A stretch of 64,000 nt of DNA, from positions 9,681,501 through 9,745,500 of the forward strand of contig NC_088303.1 in assembly GCF_032854445.1 (NCBI RefSeq). Reading direction: 5' to 3'. The notes beneath the pieces were generated by a model. The model did not search any database, was not told the origin of the DNA, and worked only from the letters and a program-made list of their open reading frames with translations. Of this stretch, positions 48,040-60,995 are shown one piece after another (the stretch's first letter is position 1; every line of letters starts with the position of its first letter). This DNA comes from Liolophura sinensis (taxonomy: Eukaryota > Mollusca > Polyplacophora > Chitonida > Chitonidae). Position numbers and translations under genes: made by a program.

Positions 48040-49470
48040 CCTAATCAATGTACAGGCGGGGTCAGAGAGATGAATGAAAAGACAGCCACACAGCCACCAT
48101 GAAAACAACAGCTCTCAACCATTTTTCCAACGCATTAAATAATAAGCCCTCCGACTGCCCTCTTGTTCCCAGGAAACATAAACCAGGGTCACTGGAAAAT
48201 CACTTGGTATGCACGAGTCCATTGTCAGGGAAAACATCTCTGTATGGGTACAGTGTGAGACGAATCAGTGGTGGGCCGAAGCTTTTACAATAATAACAGG
48301 GCACATACATGTTGCTGGGTCATTTATTACATGCCCTTTCTAGTTAAAGAGAGTCTAATAGCATTATGGGGGCCAGCAGTAACGTTGACGCTTCAAAAGC
48401 ATCACTAATTGTGATAAAACAGCAATGTGCATGCGGTGAACTTCTAAGGAACAAAAACACTGTGGCAGCCAGCTCCAACCGATTCTTTTCTGGACAGTTG
48501 CGTAAATAAGAGCTTCAACGGAGTACGCCCCGCATCTAATTCCACATTCCGACGAGGAAAAGCAGCGTATGTGATCAATTCTGCATTTAGTTGCTGTGGA
48601 CAGGGGGCGCTGTGACCCTGGCAGAAGATGGGCCCCGCTGATTTCGTTAGGCTCAAAATCGCTAAATTTGTGAAAATGCTCCCAAACACGGAACACACTG
48701 AGCCCACCATCCCGTCACCGTTGGCAACCAATGACATCATCAATCAATACGAACATTTTTACTTATTAGTGATGACGGAGTAAAAAAAGACTACCTGTTT
48801 TCCAAGGGGCTCTGCAAGACCCCCTGAAAGGGGCTTAACGGGGGGGCATATTATTATAGTCAAGCACACGTGCCACTGATACCCCAGTAGTGGCGTTATT
48901 GTCTGAATTATTAACAACATGCACAACGTTCACCAAAGCTTCCTTCCTGCAGCTTGATGTCATGGCTATACCTCTCCACGAACTCGCACATCAACAGCCA
49001 TGGTAAAACTCTTCTCTAATTCGGGAGCGAGACCTGCACGTTTCAGGCAAAACATGTTTGAAAGGTTAAAAGCCTGACGAGCTGCGCTTGGGTTTCCCGT
49101 TTTAATGAGGTGCCATTGGGCTTCAATTTTCGCAGGCAGATACCATGGCCTCCCCCTGGTGTTGAGGTTACAACAATTCCTGGACACGATGCAAGGATTC
49201 TCCGCTTGACTTGCCCCACATTATGATAATCGGGAACGATGCAGTCGCTCCGTTAAACGCGAATCAATCAGCCCCAGTCATTAGGGGTGGCCAAAGGCTG
49301 CATTGCGTCACATCCAAATTAACATTTGTGCGAACTTGACTGCACTTCCTCTGCCTGCACCACCATAACCGAATCAGCAGCCCATTCTATCTGATAGCTA
49401 CACGTACCCATACACAAAAACCGCACAACTAATCCAATCATCGAGCAATTCTTTTAGTCAATCAGATAAT
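48040..49470. other. Long GC-richer unique island (about 1.4 kb)
   Basis: The second longest compositional island, CpG-bearing and free of tandem repeats except a run of seven to eight G near 48840. Overlapping minus frames at 48364-48696 (110 codons) and 48444-48743 (99 codons) lie in different phases, which argues against either being a gene. A third minus frame is listed separately as an exon candidate. Confidence 0.45.
48969..49176 (-). CDS. Candidate minus-strand exon, product unknown
   Basis: On the minus strand a frame open from about 49187 to a TAG near 48966 has coding-like codon choice. It includes WYLPAKIEAQWHLIKTGN and ELEKSFTMAVDVRVRGE. It is flanked by a weak acceptor (GTGTCCAG) on its 5' side and a donor-like GAG followed by GTATAG on its 3' side. 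No family is recognised. Neighbouring minus frames in other phases and the non-ATG start weaken the call. It is probably part of a non-coding island, but worth testing. Confidence 0.18.
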
Positions 49471-51043
49471 TAAGGTGGCCCACTCTTACAAAATGGACAA
49501 AATGCACCAACAAATCACAGGATTGTAATGAGCCATTTGTTCAAGGTGTATGCAAATGAATGCAGGAATTACTTTTACAGTGATACTTTCTAACACAGAC
49601 ATTAATGTGAACATGCATATTGTACTTTTTGGGGTATTTTATTCATCCAATGAATAAACCTCTTCCCAGCCCTTTCTTATCGGTCCAAAAACAACATAAC
49701 TGAAAAGAAACTTATTTCTTGGAATACAAAATTTAAGTATTCAATGTAGATGTTTAAAATCTCAAAGGCACATGTAATACATTCACATATATTTATCTTT
49801 TCCCTCCCAAGATACCTAACTGTATGATCATATTGAGGTATCAAAATTGCATCAATCTTCACTAAGACATGACAATACTTGTTTAAAGTGCAGGACATGT
49901 GTTCTATTTATGCATAATTAGTAGGTAATGAATTACTTATTCTGCCTACAGGTAAAAAGTAGATATAAATGTAGATAAGGATTGTCAAACAACTTCTCTG
50001 GACAGGCATTCTGTACAGTTGACAGATTACTAAAATATCTGTGACACTGTTTTTCTGAGATTTTTTTGTATCAGTATAATCACAATAAGCCTAGTACATG
50101 GAAGTATATATGACAAGCAGAATTTATATGCAAAGTGAGATGGCGACTGGATATGTTAATTATTCCAAACTACGTATTCCTCCAATTCTCATGTTCAAAA
50201 TTCTGCAAATTTTCTTTCATAAAACTAATACAAATCCACTCAAGTTTTGAAGGGTCTTAACCCAACGCTGTTTCAGTAAGGCTGCACCCAGAGTGTATCA
50301 TTATTGTAATACTCATATAAAACACATGCATAAAAGATACACTGTCAGACAAAAAAAAGTGTATGCTTCTCTTCTCCAGGAAATAAACCCAAGTCAGCCG
50401 TTTAATATTGCCATTACTTGGTTTCCAGCACCATATATTCCTTCACATTACTGCTCAGAAGACCTTTAGAGTGAAGTTAAAACCTGGAAACATGGCTGTA
50501 ACATATACACCATTGGCGTCTTGATTTCCTCACTGATGTCTACACTTGCTACATGATGGACAAGGCTGTGTTCCCTGAAATACGAGTCAAAACCAGAGCT
50601 CAGAGACTTTGAGCATTTGCTGGCAAATGATAGGACTGGTCAAGAATACAAATAATAAAAATAACAAACACAACCTACTTCCCTGTCAAATGTACATATA
50701 AAGTAAATGTATCCTGACCATAACGGGAATGTAACTATGCTGCTTAGGGCTTCAGCAGGGAGACAAGTTTCTCCACGATTTACAAGCTCTACCAATCATA
50801 ACCTACATATTGTCGTCAAAATAATGGCAGTTGATGGCATCATTAGTGACTCTTCTATTAGGCAGATCGTTACTTTGAATCCTAACTGAGCAGCAATAAT
50901 ATTATTCCCACTGACACATAAATTTGGCTGCCTAGTTGTCCCGACCACATGGCTTCATGATGGGCCAAATTTACCAAGAGGCCACCAGTCCAGTTTAACT
51001 GTCCAGGATACTTCTACACCAAACAAGGGTGCTTATCATAAGG
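49471..51043. other. AT-rich sequence, nothing recognised
   Basis: No supported feature. Confidence 0.5.
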
Positions 51044-51070
51044 AGGGTCCACAGGGGAGGGGGAGGGGGG
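51044..51070 (+). other. G-rich tract, G-quadruplex candidate
   Basis: Four runs of three to six G within 27 bases, separated by seven, one and one bases, meet the G3+N1-7 pattern on the + strand. Confidence 0.7.
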
Positions 51071-53343
51071 ACTGCTATAACACAAATGGGCTTATGATAA
51101 CTAATGTCTGTGGGGACATCTGACAACCCTGGGCTTTCACATGATTTACATCATTACTTTTTTTGTGTGTTTGATTTAGTTATAATCTTGACATTTGTCT
51201 TCTTCATTTCTTTAGGAGTTAGGATTATTGATACATTTAAATGTGTTCTATGTGCATATGTCCTGCAGGTACTGATTTGAACTCCCCATGGTTACACACT
51301 GTCAACTGGTCATGAATTTTATCTGTTAGGAGTAACATTTATATATGTGTATATCAGTATGATAAGAACAACAGGACTGTCTGTTATGTCTGACCTTAAG
51401 TGCAAGTGTACCTAGATGCCAGTATATACTTCAATGATACATACACAGTGAGTTACTAATTAAAAACGGTTCTGCACAATATGTATGCATGAAGATATCA
51501 ACAAATAAATAAAACAATTCTGAAACATATAAAGGAAGACAGAGCTATTGTCTGACCAGTGGAAAGGAAATGTTTACAGTATTACCACTTGTTCATGAGC
51601 TGCTGATGACCAATGATCTAGTCCCACCACTCTCATAGAACCTCACAAAACTGTTACAAATTCATACCAAGATTCATCCATCACAGCCATTATGGCCTAA
51701 CAAGCAATACAGGCAATTATAGTGAGCTTATTGCATTCATCGCCCCCATAATTCTGTCAGGATCCCCCATGATGGCCACTAAAGCTTCGTGTCATTTTGC
51801 TCCCGGTCAACTGCCTTCTTACAGAGAATATTCCCAACCGCCCAGTCTGAGGGACATACACCAGGGATCAGCCATTACATTTACATGTACATGGCCAAAC
51901 TAAGTGAGCAGAAAATTCTTCACTAATCTAACTAAAACAACCAATTTTTACTTATAGTTCTCATTTGAACGCACAAATGGACCACATTACACTACCAGTA
52001 ACGAAAGATAGTAGGAGAATCATTTAACTTCCCATGTGCCCCTGCTGAAAACACTAGTCTGATACACCTTAAAGGATTCAGTCAAACAACAATCATTTAA
52101 CAAGGGTACAATTTGATTGTCTTCAGTAAAGCAAAGGGGCTTTATTTATTGTCCTATAATCGAGCAAAGGTAAATGAATTGCAACAACAACATACAGCAA
52201 GCCTTTGTTTCGAGGTGTCATTTCTATAGTGTGGATCTACACCTCGCTCAAAATTGATGCTTAATGCATATCACCTTTATTTTCTCAATAAAATCTGAAT
52301 TTTGTAAAAGACTTTCCTTTACTTCAAACATTTGATACAAGAAATTATTATACTGATTTCTTTTCTAAACCAAACAAATCTTTCAACTATTGCAACTTTC
52401 TGATAACAATGTTGTAAAGATTATACAAGTTTATAAAAGTCTAGTTAATCTCAGTGAAAACAAGATTAGACCTTCATAGCAGTGAATTTAACCCTCACAC
52501 AACAACTACAACAACAATTTTAGCAACACTCATGCTCATGATAAGTTTTAAGATTTTAAATTTTCTTTAAACTAAGTTTAGACGAACTATAAACTCTTGA
52601 CATTTGAAGGCTACATGTCATTGGGCTAATTTCTGTCGCAAGGACAGTCTCTCAAATGTTCAGCATATCATGTGACCAGGTGACTCCACCTCATAGGAAC
52701 AGACCTGACGAAAATCTTCGCTCATATATCAATTTAATTACAGAAATTATCTCCCTAATCGTGCAGCCTTCTTGTGTGCCTCAAAAAGGTATTTTGAAAC
52801 TTCACGCCTTCACTAGAGACAAGATTGATCAGCAGTTCTCCCAAATCTGATCGTTCTTAACAATATGCTAAGGCAGAGGTTTTAATATAGCCTCAGAGCA
52901 GGCCATATGCCCATTGGGGGAGAGATAAATCGATGAAAGCCCGAGATAAAGGGTTAACCATAACCCACCCAGACTGCTATCTCTTGCGTTGAACACGGAC
53001 TTCACGATTAGCACTCTATAAATAACAAACAAGCTAAGAAAAGGAAAAAATTGTATCCAACAATCTAAAAAAGGAACCTGCAACACTTGATTAGTTCAAG
53101 CCCTTGCAAAACAAAAGCCTTAAAAGGAAAGAAAAACCTAAAGGCCTAATTGTCTATTTTTCTCTCCTTTTTTTTTGTTTTTTTTTTTGTTAAGTGTGAT
53201 AGTATATGTATATATAAGCTTATAATGGGAAATCATGTATACAGATTCATCTTTTAGTTTTTGAACGTAAAGGTGATTTTAAATGTGTCATTTCTATGAA
53301 AACCAATTTTACAGTTATACACAAAGGTAGCATCTTAAACTGT
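51071..53343. other. AT-rich sequence, nothing firm
   Basis: A slightly GC-richer patch lies at 51740-51890. T-rich tracts occur at 53166-53190. No gene or array is supported. Confidence 0.5.
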
Positions 53344-53402
53344 ATTTATTCTTTTGATTGGTGTTCTGTGCTCTATTTATGTATATTTCACAACCATTAT
53401 AT
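53344..53402 (-). mobile_element. Degenerate SINE 3'-end fragment
   Basis: Read on the + strand it begins ATTTATTCTTTTGATTGGTG and continues GTTCTGTGCTC...GTATATTTCAC. By eye this aligns over about 30 bases to the inverted SINE end at roughly three matches in four. The A-rich tail lies at the left, so the element is on the minus strand. No head or target duplication remains. Confidence 0.5.
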
Positions 53403-54272
53403 AAAAGCATTCAGGAAATGTTCCTTTCACACTACATGAACTGTAAAGATAACATCTACATCAAAGTGCACAATTAACAGAACAAAAAGGGTAGGTGACA
53501 AATACTGGGAGTCGGAAGTTTTACGAAACCCTCCATACATCATACTACATCACAGACTTCTGCGTGAATAAAACAATAGTGACAGAATTTATCAGTCGAG
53601 GAAGTCAAACCACCATGAGCAAAGCTTTCAGGTAACTCCTCACTTATAACTTACACGTATTGGTGGAAACTATGCCTCAACACAGATGATCGTATACCAA
53701 AAGTTAACCAACATAATCCCAGGGCCACCTCCCAAAACGACATCTAATCCAAACCACCAAAGAACTAAGAAAGTATATATGAAGTACAAAATTAGGAAGG
53801 AATCATGAAAAGAGAAGCAGTTAACAGTTTTCAATGATGTTGGAAAGGCATTTGGTATGTTCCAGGCAAATGAGTGAAATCTGTATTCAAATCGTGGTAC
53901 CATGCTAGTATACAAGTTGTAGGTAGTAAAATATGTATCTCAGATGGGCTTTGATATTGCACTTCAGTGATACCTCCTCCCAATGGAAGTTCACAGCAAA
54001 ACTGGCAGAATGTTGGATTTGAAGAAAAAAAGCTGCACTCCACAAAGTTACTTGTAAACTGGCTTATCTTTAGGACACTCTCCACCAAATATAGGTGTCC
54101 ACACAAATGCTGCACCAGTTTTCTGACTAAATACTAACTGACTGATTGACAGATTACATGTACTAATCATGCATGAATCTAAAATCAGACTACACCAGAG
54201 CCTAACCAGTATACATACGACCTTGACAAGGTCAACTTCTGATAGCTTGACCTTGGTAGTGTATTTCATTGT
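53403..54272. other. AT-rich sequence, nothing recognised
   Basis: Frames on the minus strand (53670-53915, 53831-54115, 54048-54278) overlap in different phases without recognisable domains. AAGGTCA and TGACCTT face each other near 54229 and 54249. Confidence 0.45.
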
Positions 54273-54605
54273 GTTCAAGGATAAATAGAACAGTGGTGAT
54301 GTTCAAGGATAAGTGAAAAAAAAGTGATGTTCAAGGATAAGTACAACAACAGTTGGTGATGTTCAAGGATAAGTGAAAAAAAAAGTTTTGAGGTTCAAGG
54401 ATATAAGTAAGACAACAGTGGTGAGGTTCAAGGATAAGTACAACAAAAGTGGTGAGGTTGAAGGATATAAGTAAACAAGTGGTCAGGTTCAAGGATATAA
54501 GTTAAACAACAGTGGTGAGGTTCAAGAATATAACTACAACATCAGTGGTGAGGTTCAAGGATAAGTAAAACAACAGTGGTGATGTTAAGGATAAGTGAAA
54601 TATCA
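54273..54605. repeat. 28-33 bp degenerate tandem repeat, 11 copies
   Basis: GTTCAAGGATAAGT-like starts are followed by an A-rich stretch and GTGGTGA(T/G). Unit length varies because of an extra TA (GGATATAAGT) and variable A runs. The array stops about 27 bases before a SINE fragment. Confidence 0.92.
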
Positions 54606-54631
54606 CTTTGGACCACTTTAGATCACATCAA

Positions 54632-54800
54632 ATTTTATTTATTTATTTATTTGATTGGTGTTTTGCGCCATACTCAGGAACATTTCTCTCATACGACAGT
54701 GGCCAGCATTATAATAGAAGGAAATTAGGCAGATCCGGGGACAGCCATCCACAGGTTGCTGGAATGCCTTCCAAATTATGGCAGGAAAGGAACTCACTGT
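54632..54800 (-). mobile_element. 5'-decayed SINE, minus strand
   Basis: The inverted tail (ATTT)n at 54632-54651 is followed by TTGATTGGTGTTTTGCGCCA, TACTCAGGAACATT, GGCCAGCATTATA and CCATCCACAGGTTGCTGGAA. These match in order the reverse complement of the full SINE. Beyond about 54780 similarity fades in the B-box region. The 97-codon frame at 54608-54901 and the 64-codon minus frame are shadows of this element. Confidence 0.85.
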
Positions 54801-57239
54801 GGCCACATTCAGAAAATTCCACTTATATAACAAAGAAAGAGGTGGAAAACTGTAATATATGTAAACTACTGAAAGAAGAAGAATTTTATTCTTTTGTATG
54901 AACTTTTCATGTCTACAATTTTGAGGTGAAGTTATTCAGTAGCAGATTATGTACTGTAGTTTACGCTCACACAGAAGTGTGGAATTACTTGTTGTAAGAA
55001 TAGGCCTCGTTAGTGGTAATGAAGTAAAAAGACACACAAGCTAGACTTGATGGCGTTATAGCACGCTGCCATAGACAAGTATATCACTTACTCTACGCCC
55101 CAGAATGACTGAGTGATTAATTGATGGATTGTCTGATGTCGTTGCTCCGGACAATAAATTAGTCAGGTAGCCTAGGCAATGGGAACACATAAATGTTTCT
55201 CTGGGTCATTTGGAGCAAATGTCAACCTAATCACTCCAAACTAGCCTCTTGACAAATGTTTCTGCCGTAACAGACCAACACACTATCTGTTAGTATGAAG
55301 TGGTAAAAAAAAAACTTACATAAAACAGTGATTAAAGAACAATCTGAACCGCCATTATGTAACAATGTGATACGTGTGTGTCCCCTCATCTCTTTAAGAC
55401 AGCATTTTCCTTTATTTGTTTTCAACTCTTTAGTTCGCAATACCAGAAAATATATTTTTAAGTTCCAAATGAAATGCAACAGTGAGGTTACCACAGGAAA
55501 TAATCTTCACTCATTCACATAAAACTGGCAGTAAAAGGATTTGAACTTTTGCATAGCTCTTCACGTACTTCTACACCAGGTAATTGAGGGCATTAAGAAC
55601 ATAAACAGAGACTGTCAAGCACATGTACTGAACATGGTTGTCTGTGTTAAAAAAAAAGTGTTTTCAGCCAGGTCATTGACAACATCAGTTAGATTAACAG
55701 TGTTCTGGTGATTTTATGTGATCTTTTTTGTCATGAATAAGTGGGCGATCAGGGCATAACTGTACATCGTGCATAAATTCATGTCCTCTGTTTTTATTTT
55801 TATCAGAAGATTTTCTATTTTTTTCAGAATTTTTGCCCCATTTTCATTTCTTTTTTCTTTTTTTTTTCTTGTCCCAATAACTTACCACAATCAAATTGAC
55901 CACTCGGAAGATGAACATAAAAAAACAAGATTATTGGAAATATTTTTACAGATATCTGTTACCTAGGGGATATCTTTTCCTTTTTCTGATTGGCTGGTTG
56001 TCTAGCAAGTTGACCCCAGGATATATATTTTCTTAATCAAACATACTAATTATACATCCAATATATTACACCATTTCCTTTGTCCCATAAACGAATGACA
56101 AACCAAATTAGAAGCCAGTGCCATTACAAAACACACGGAAAATGAGGAATTTATCTAAAACAAGAAAATTGTCGTGTTTTCATTAATAACATTCACATAA
56201 ATTTACCATGATCGATTCTCGTGCAATTTTCTCTTTTTGCCCTTCAAGTTAATAAGCTGTGATTCATATGATTAAATCAAGTGGGAAATAGCGTTCATTT
56301 CTGGGTGATACAGAGAAGGCTACCTTGCCGACAAACTGATGTATTTTTTCTCAGATGCTGCGGATTACAGGTGAGATGGGTTAACTTTAGATCGCCACTT
56401 CCCGCAGCAACTCTACGAGACTTTCTGCTCAATTACACAAAGATAATCTTCACCATTAAACAGTCGTTAGACAACAATTACATAAACCCCTGTCGACAAT
56501 TAGTGAGAAATTACTAAAACAGCTACAATACTAAACTATCCAGTAAAGATAGGATTACCTGTAATCCACCTGTGTACATATATCCTGAATTCCTATTCAC
56601 ACTATTGGTCATAATTTTCTTATAATTAACTAACAAAATAATAAAATGTTGCAAAAATGTAGTTTATATAGTATGGCAAAAGAGAAGCAATTATGAACCC
56701 ATCCCAAAACATTTGTACTTTCACTTCTTGTTTTTCACATCCACAATTCATTTTGTGACAGATGTACATTTGGATTTTATCACCCTTTGATGATAATAAA
56801 AGATTGTAAAGTCGTTGAAATTTTGTGATTAAAAATTAGACGAAGCTCTGACTCAGGACAGATGACAGAGTTAGGAGTAAAAGGTGTGGCATTTGGCACT
56901 ATGGTTTTCTATATAACCATCACTCCTTTACTTGTGCAGTAACACATACACTCAAACAAACCGGCATAAAGAAACCCTCACTATTATTCTGATCACAAAG
57001 CTCTGACAAGTACATACCCTGTTTAAGTGTGTTCTACATTGGAATCACATTCAGAAGTGTTCAAACATGCGCACTACTTCTGACCTTTCCAAAAATATTG
57101 TTGTATTTTCTTTCCATCTCCTGTTTTTTGCACTTTTTATCAAAAAGACACAACATATGACAAAAATCTAAGGAACAAATCGCCATTTCTTACAAATTTC
57201 TTTTATAAATCTTCTAAAAACTGTCCCCCATACTCCCAT
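54801..57239. other. AT-rich sequence, nothing recognised
   Basis: T-rich tracts occur at 55797-55870. Frames up to 87 codons lack recognisable domains. No array is visible. Confidence 0.5.
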
Positions 57240-57470
57240 CAATCACTTCAAGGACTGGCCCTCTCAATTTCGTCCTTTTGTTTTCAAGTGCCGGTAATAA
57301 AAAATTTACAACCGGAAAAAAATTTACGAGGGGCAATGACACAGTAGCTGCACGAATGCTTTTAAGCTGCTCCCAAGGGAGAGAATCCAACTGGACAATA
57401 AGGGACGTTATCGATGGTCAGCTATCGGGAGCAGAGACGTGTCAACTGACAATCTGTGAAATATGACCTC
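57240..57470. other. Small GC-richer unique island
   Basis: Short island with a 62-codon frame (57278-57466) that I do not recognise. Candidate regulatory island. Confidence 0.35.
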
Positions 57471-59799
57471 CTGTACAACCTAAGTCTCCCTCCCCACACC
57501 CAGCCTACACTGCACACAAAAACAGACCTAACAGCTTATAAATAAGCCAGATTTGGATGCAGAACAATATCATCAAATCAGATGTCAGTGTAGACAATTT
57601 CACATTTTTCCTCTTCCAGTTTCACAATTTTTTTTACATATATATATAAAGAATTATTTTATAAAAACAGTGTAATTTAATGAAAGTTTCTCCAAGTTAG
57701 CAAGACTCTTCGATCACAGCTATAGTTTGTTTTTTTTTTTCACAAAACAAGTTATATTTACTGGCTTAGATTTTCTGCTTTTTTTCACATGGGCATAGTT
57801 GAAGATTAACAGATAACACAAGGATAGTACATACGTCGGACAAGCATGTTTTGTTTTCAGCACTTGTTTCTAACTAGCTACATCCCTTTGTAATTTCTGA
57901 CTTACTCTAGGCCCTGGATTCAAAAATCTCTATGTGACTATCTACAGCTGTTAACAAAGCTGTCTCTTAGTTACTAACTGACAAAAGTGAAGGGATTTCT
58001 TGGTGACGTGATGGATATGCATTTGGGAAATAATCAATCAAACAGGTCATTCACTTTTTTTAATAATCCACAATGTATATTTTCTATCACACTGAAAGAA
58101 ACTCAACAAAGCTTTCACCTTTATTTTCAAAATTCATATTTCATATGAATTTCTTTTTACATCACATTTAATGACATGCTTTTATGTGGGCTGAAGTTCA
58201 CTAATTTGATCTTTATAGCATTTAATTTTTGTTGCAAAAAATTCATGTAGATTACTAAAAAAAAAAACAATAAAAATATATATATTCTTGGAAATGTGAC
58301 TGTTCAAGAAAAATGTTTCTAAAGAGAGAAGTTTGAGCATTAAACTAACAAAGCAAATCCTCATAATACTGTGATATCATCAAGGACACATCAATGTGAG
58401 AAAACATGAATACATTTTCCACAGTACATATAAAATTTTCTTATACAATTCATCTGATGCGATTAAGCAAAAAGTTTTCAATTATCTTTTCACCAGCTGG
58501 AGCTCTGAGACCTAAAGCATATTTCAGTCCAAGCTTCATTTGCATTTTCTCTTTTCTTCACAGCAACTCTACCCTCAGGCCCACACACTCTTCTTCATTG
58601 AACGCCACAAATCAACCAGAACAAAAGTCAAAAAATCTTTTACAATAACTGCTTTTCCTATTTTAGGTGTCATTCTGAAGTGTCATGCCTGTTCAAATTA
58701 ACTCTACTGTTGTTCTCTCATTCAACACCTGTCAACAGCCATGGGGCATACCTTAAAGTCATTTTAATCAACAAAAATCTGACAAACATACAAAGTACAT
58801 ACATACATTAATATCTACATACTTCAGTGACAAAACTCAGCATCAGCATAAATTATACCATCCATTTCAATTCATATCAAATTTTCTGTCAAAATTTAGA
58901 TAGCAGTAAGCTGATAGTAAAATCTGATAAGTTTTCTCCATTTAAAGGAAATATTTCCCAGCATAAAATCTCTATGTAGATGTCAGGGGTGTTCCTAAGC
59001 TCTACCTGTTGGAGAGTAGTGAGTGTTAGGCTGAGCTACGGGCAGGTGGACAATACAGTACAGTAAGCATGATAAAAATCTGGCTATCTGAATATGTTCC
59101 TGGAACATATAATCTGCAACTTTCAAAACACAATCACCTTAATAAGAAAAGTAAAAAAATGTAAATGGCATATAACACAACACTTCAAAGAGCAAAACAG
59201 AAACCAGTGTGCATGTCAGATTTGGAGGATGTTCAGTCCTGTGATTAGCACAAAACTGCCCCATCAATAAGGTGTTAACATGTTCACAATTTTAAAAATA
59301 TCAGAAATAAAAAAAAAATATAAGACTGTTGAAAAATATTTGCCGTGCCTTGTCTGAATACCTTGTCATGTACATGAAAACATGCAATGATGAGGGACGG
59401 AGATGAAAGAAAATAAAGCTTCAGCCTTTTGAGAATGAAGTGGCATAAGGGTCCAGCTACATGCAGGTACAGAATGCTGATCATGAACACTGTAGGTTCA
59501 CCTCAATTTCACAGGCAGCAGGTACGTACGTATGCCATATCACGCCCAGTATTACATCTCACTTTTTTTGCAGTACACTTTGCTGTTTGTTGAAATCCAG
59601 TTTTATTCTAAGTCCTTTTGACATAATCATAAGCTCGACAGATTAAAACCAACAGTGTGATGGGTGGCGATGATTAACGTTAATGAGACGAACAAAACGA
59701 ACGACAGGTACCCATATATCACCCTTTATATACTTAGAATGGCACTTTTTCCCTCCATGCAATGTTCAGAGCTTTAACCTTGATGTTTGCTGAAGGCAA
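57471..59799. other. AT-rich sequence, nothing recognised
   Basis: Contains short TA runs (57638-57648, 58278-58286) and a poly-T tract near 57730. No gene supported. Confidence 0.5.
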
Positions 59800-60010
59800 G
59801 TTTTCCCACTATGTCTACTACTGTCAGATATTCATCAGGATCGTTATCTTTGTTTTTGTTTGTTACGTAGATAATTAGACCAATAACGCATGTCTTAGAG
59901 ATCTGCGAGCCAAGCGTGAAAATAACACGCTTGTTGCAGCGTAGATCTTTATCTCTATAACGTTGTCGTTGGAATGCTTGGGGTTTTCCAAGCTCAGAAA
60001 TTGTTGAAAA
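59800..60010. other. Small GC-richer unique island
   Basis: Unique and CpG-bearing. An 80-codon minus frame covers it (59774-60016) but shows no recognisable domain. Confidence 0.35.
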
Positions 60011-60698
60011 ATTCACAGGAATTTCGGCCTTGGTTAGATTTTTTTATCCATGTTCATTACTATATGTGCAAAGCTTTTTTTTTCATTTTGAAATGCTGTA
60101 TTTGTTATGAGTGACTTTATCATTCTGAAATCCCTCGCTACAAGAAAGAAGAGTTTAGATGTTCAGGGTCGTGTACCAGTAAAGTCTGACATAAACAGCC
60201 AGTTAAATATATACACGTATCACGACATCCGCAGCTAAAATCATTAAACATCAAACAAAATTAAACGCAACAATAAACAGTATACTCCGACAAAGCAAGG
60301 ATTAATAAGAAACAGTCATTGTTTTCTTTCAATGTCATAAGTTCATAGACAAGAGCATCATTTAATGCAAGCGCACTTGTATCAACCTTTTGAGACAATA
60401 AATCAAAGGTGAAGTTATATTTATGATCTTAAAAATGTACAAACAGAAGAGTAAGAAGTCAACTAGACATGAAAACACCCAGATTATTTACTGGTACAAT
60501 TTTGTATTTGAAAAACACTTCTAAGGCAGCAAAACAATTGAAACTTTAAAACAAACTATCAAGCTTTTTATCACAAAAAGTTCATGGTCAGTTCAGGCTG
60601 ATGTTTTGTGTGAAGTTTTCAATGCCAGCTGCTAATTTAGGAGATACTTTCTCTAAGACGGAGTGTTAGATCAACATCATATTAACATAATTATTTGT
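60011..60698. other. AT-rich sequence, nothing recognised
   Basis: No feature before the SINE target site. Confidence 0.55.
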
Positions 60699-60712
60699 AT
60701 CAATACCTCATG
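60699..60712. repeat. Target-site duplication, left copy
   Basis: ATCAATACCTCATG, identical to 60979-60992. It marks the insertion point of the SINE. Confidence 0.95.
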
Positions 60713-60978
60713 GGGGCCTCCGTGGCTCAGTCGGTTAGCGCGCTAGCGACGCGTAATGACCCAGGAGCCTCTCACCAATGCAGTCACTGTGAGTTCAAGT
60801 CCAGCTCATGCTGGCTTCCTCTCTGGCCGTAAGTGGGAAGGTATGCCAGTAACCTGCGGATGGCCGTGGGTTTCCCCCGGGCTGTGCCCGGTTTCCACCC
60901 ACCATAATGCTGGCCGCCGTTGTATAAGTGAAATATTCTTGAGTACGGCATAAAACAGCAATCAAATAAATAAAATAA
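60713..60978 (+). mobile_element. Complete tRNA-derived SINE
   Basis: A 266-bp non-autonomous retrotransposon bounded by a perfect 14-bp target-site duplication. Its tRNA-like head carries an A box (TGGCTCAGTCGG, 60723-60734) and a B box (GTTCAAGTCC, 60793-60802), the internal RNA polymerase III promoter. The A-to-B spacing is longer than in a normal tRNA, suggesting an insertion between them. The central part includes GGCCGTGGGTTTCCCCCGGG and CATAATGCTGGCCGCCG. The 3' end reads ATTCTTGAGTACGGCATAAA and stops in an AAATAAATAAAATAA-type tail. The tail region presumably recruits a partner LINE. Related tails are, from memory, common in mollusc genomes. Open frames on both strands inside it are not genes. 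The intact duplication suggests a fairly recent insertion. Confidence 0.95.
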
Positions 60979-60992
60979 ATCAATACCTCATG
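60979..60992. repeat. Target-site duplication, right copy
   Basis: ATCAATACCTCATG, identical to the left copy at 60699-60712. Confidence 0.95.
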
Positions 60993-60995
60993 AGC

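Noticed and set aside
54608-54901. 97-codon frame
   Set aside because: Its first half is the minus-strand SINE, including the (ATTT)n tail.
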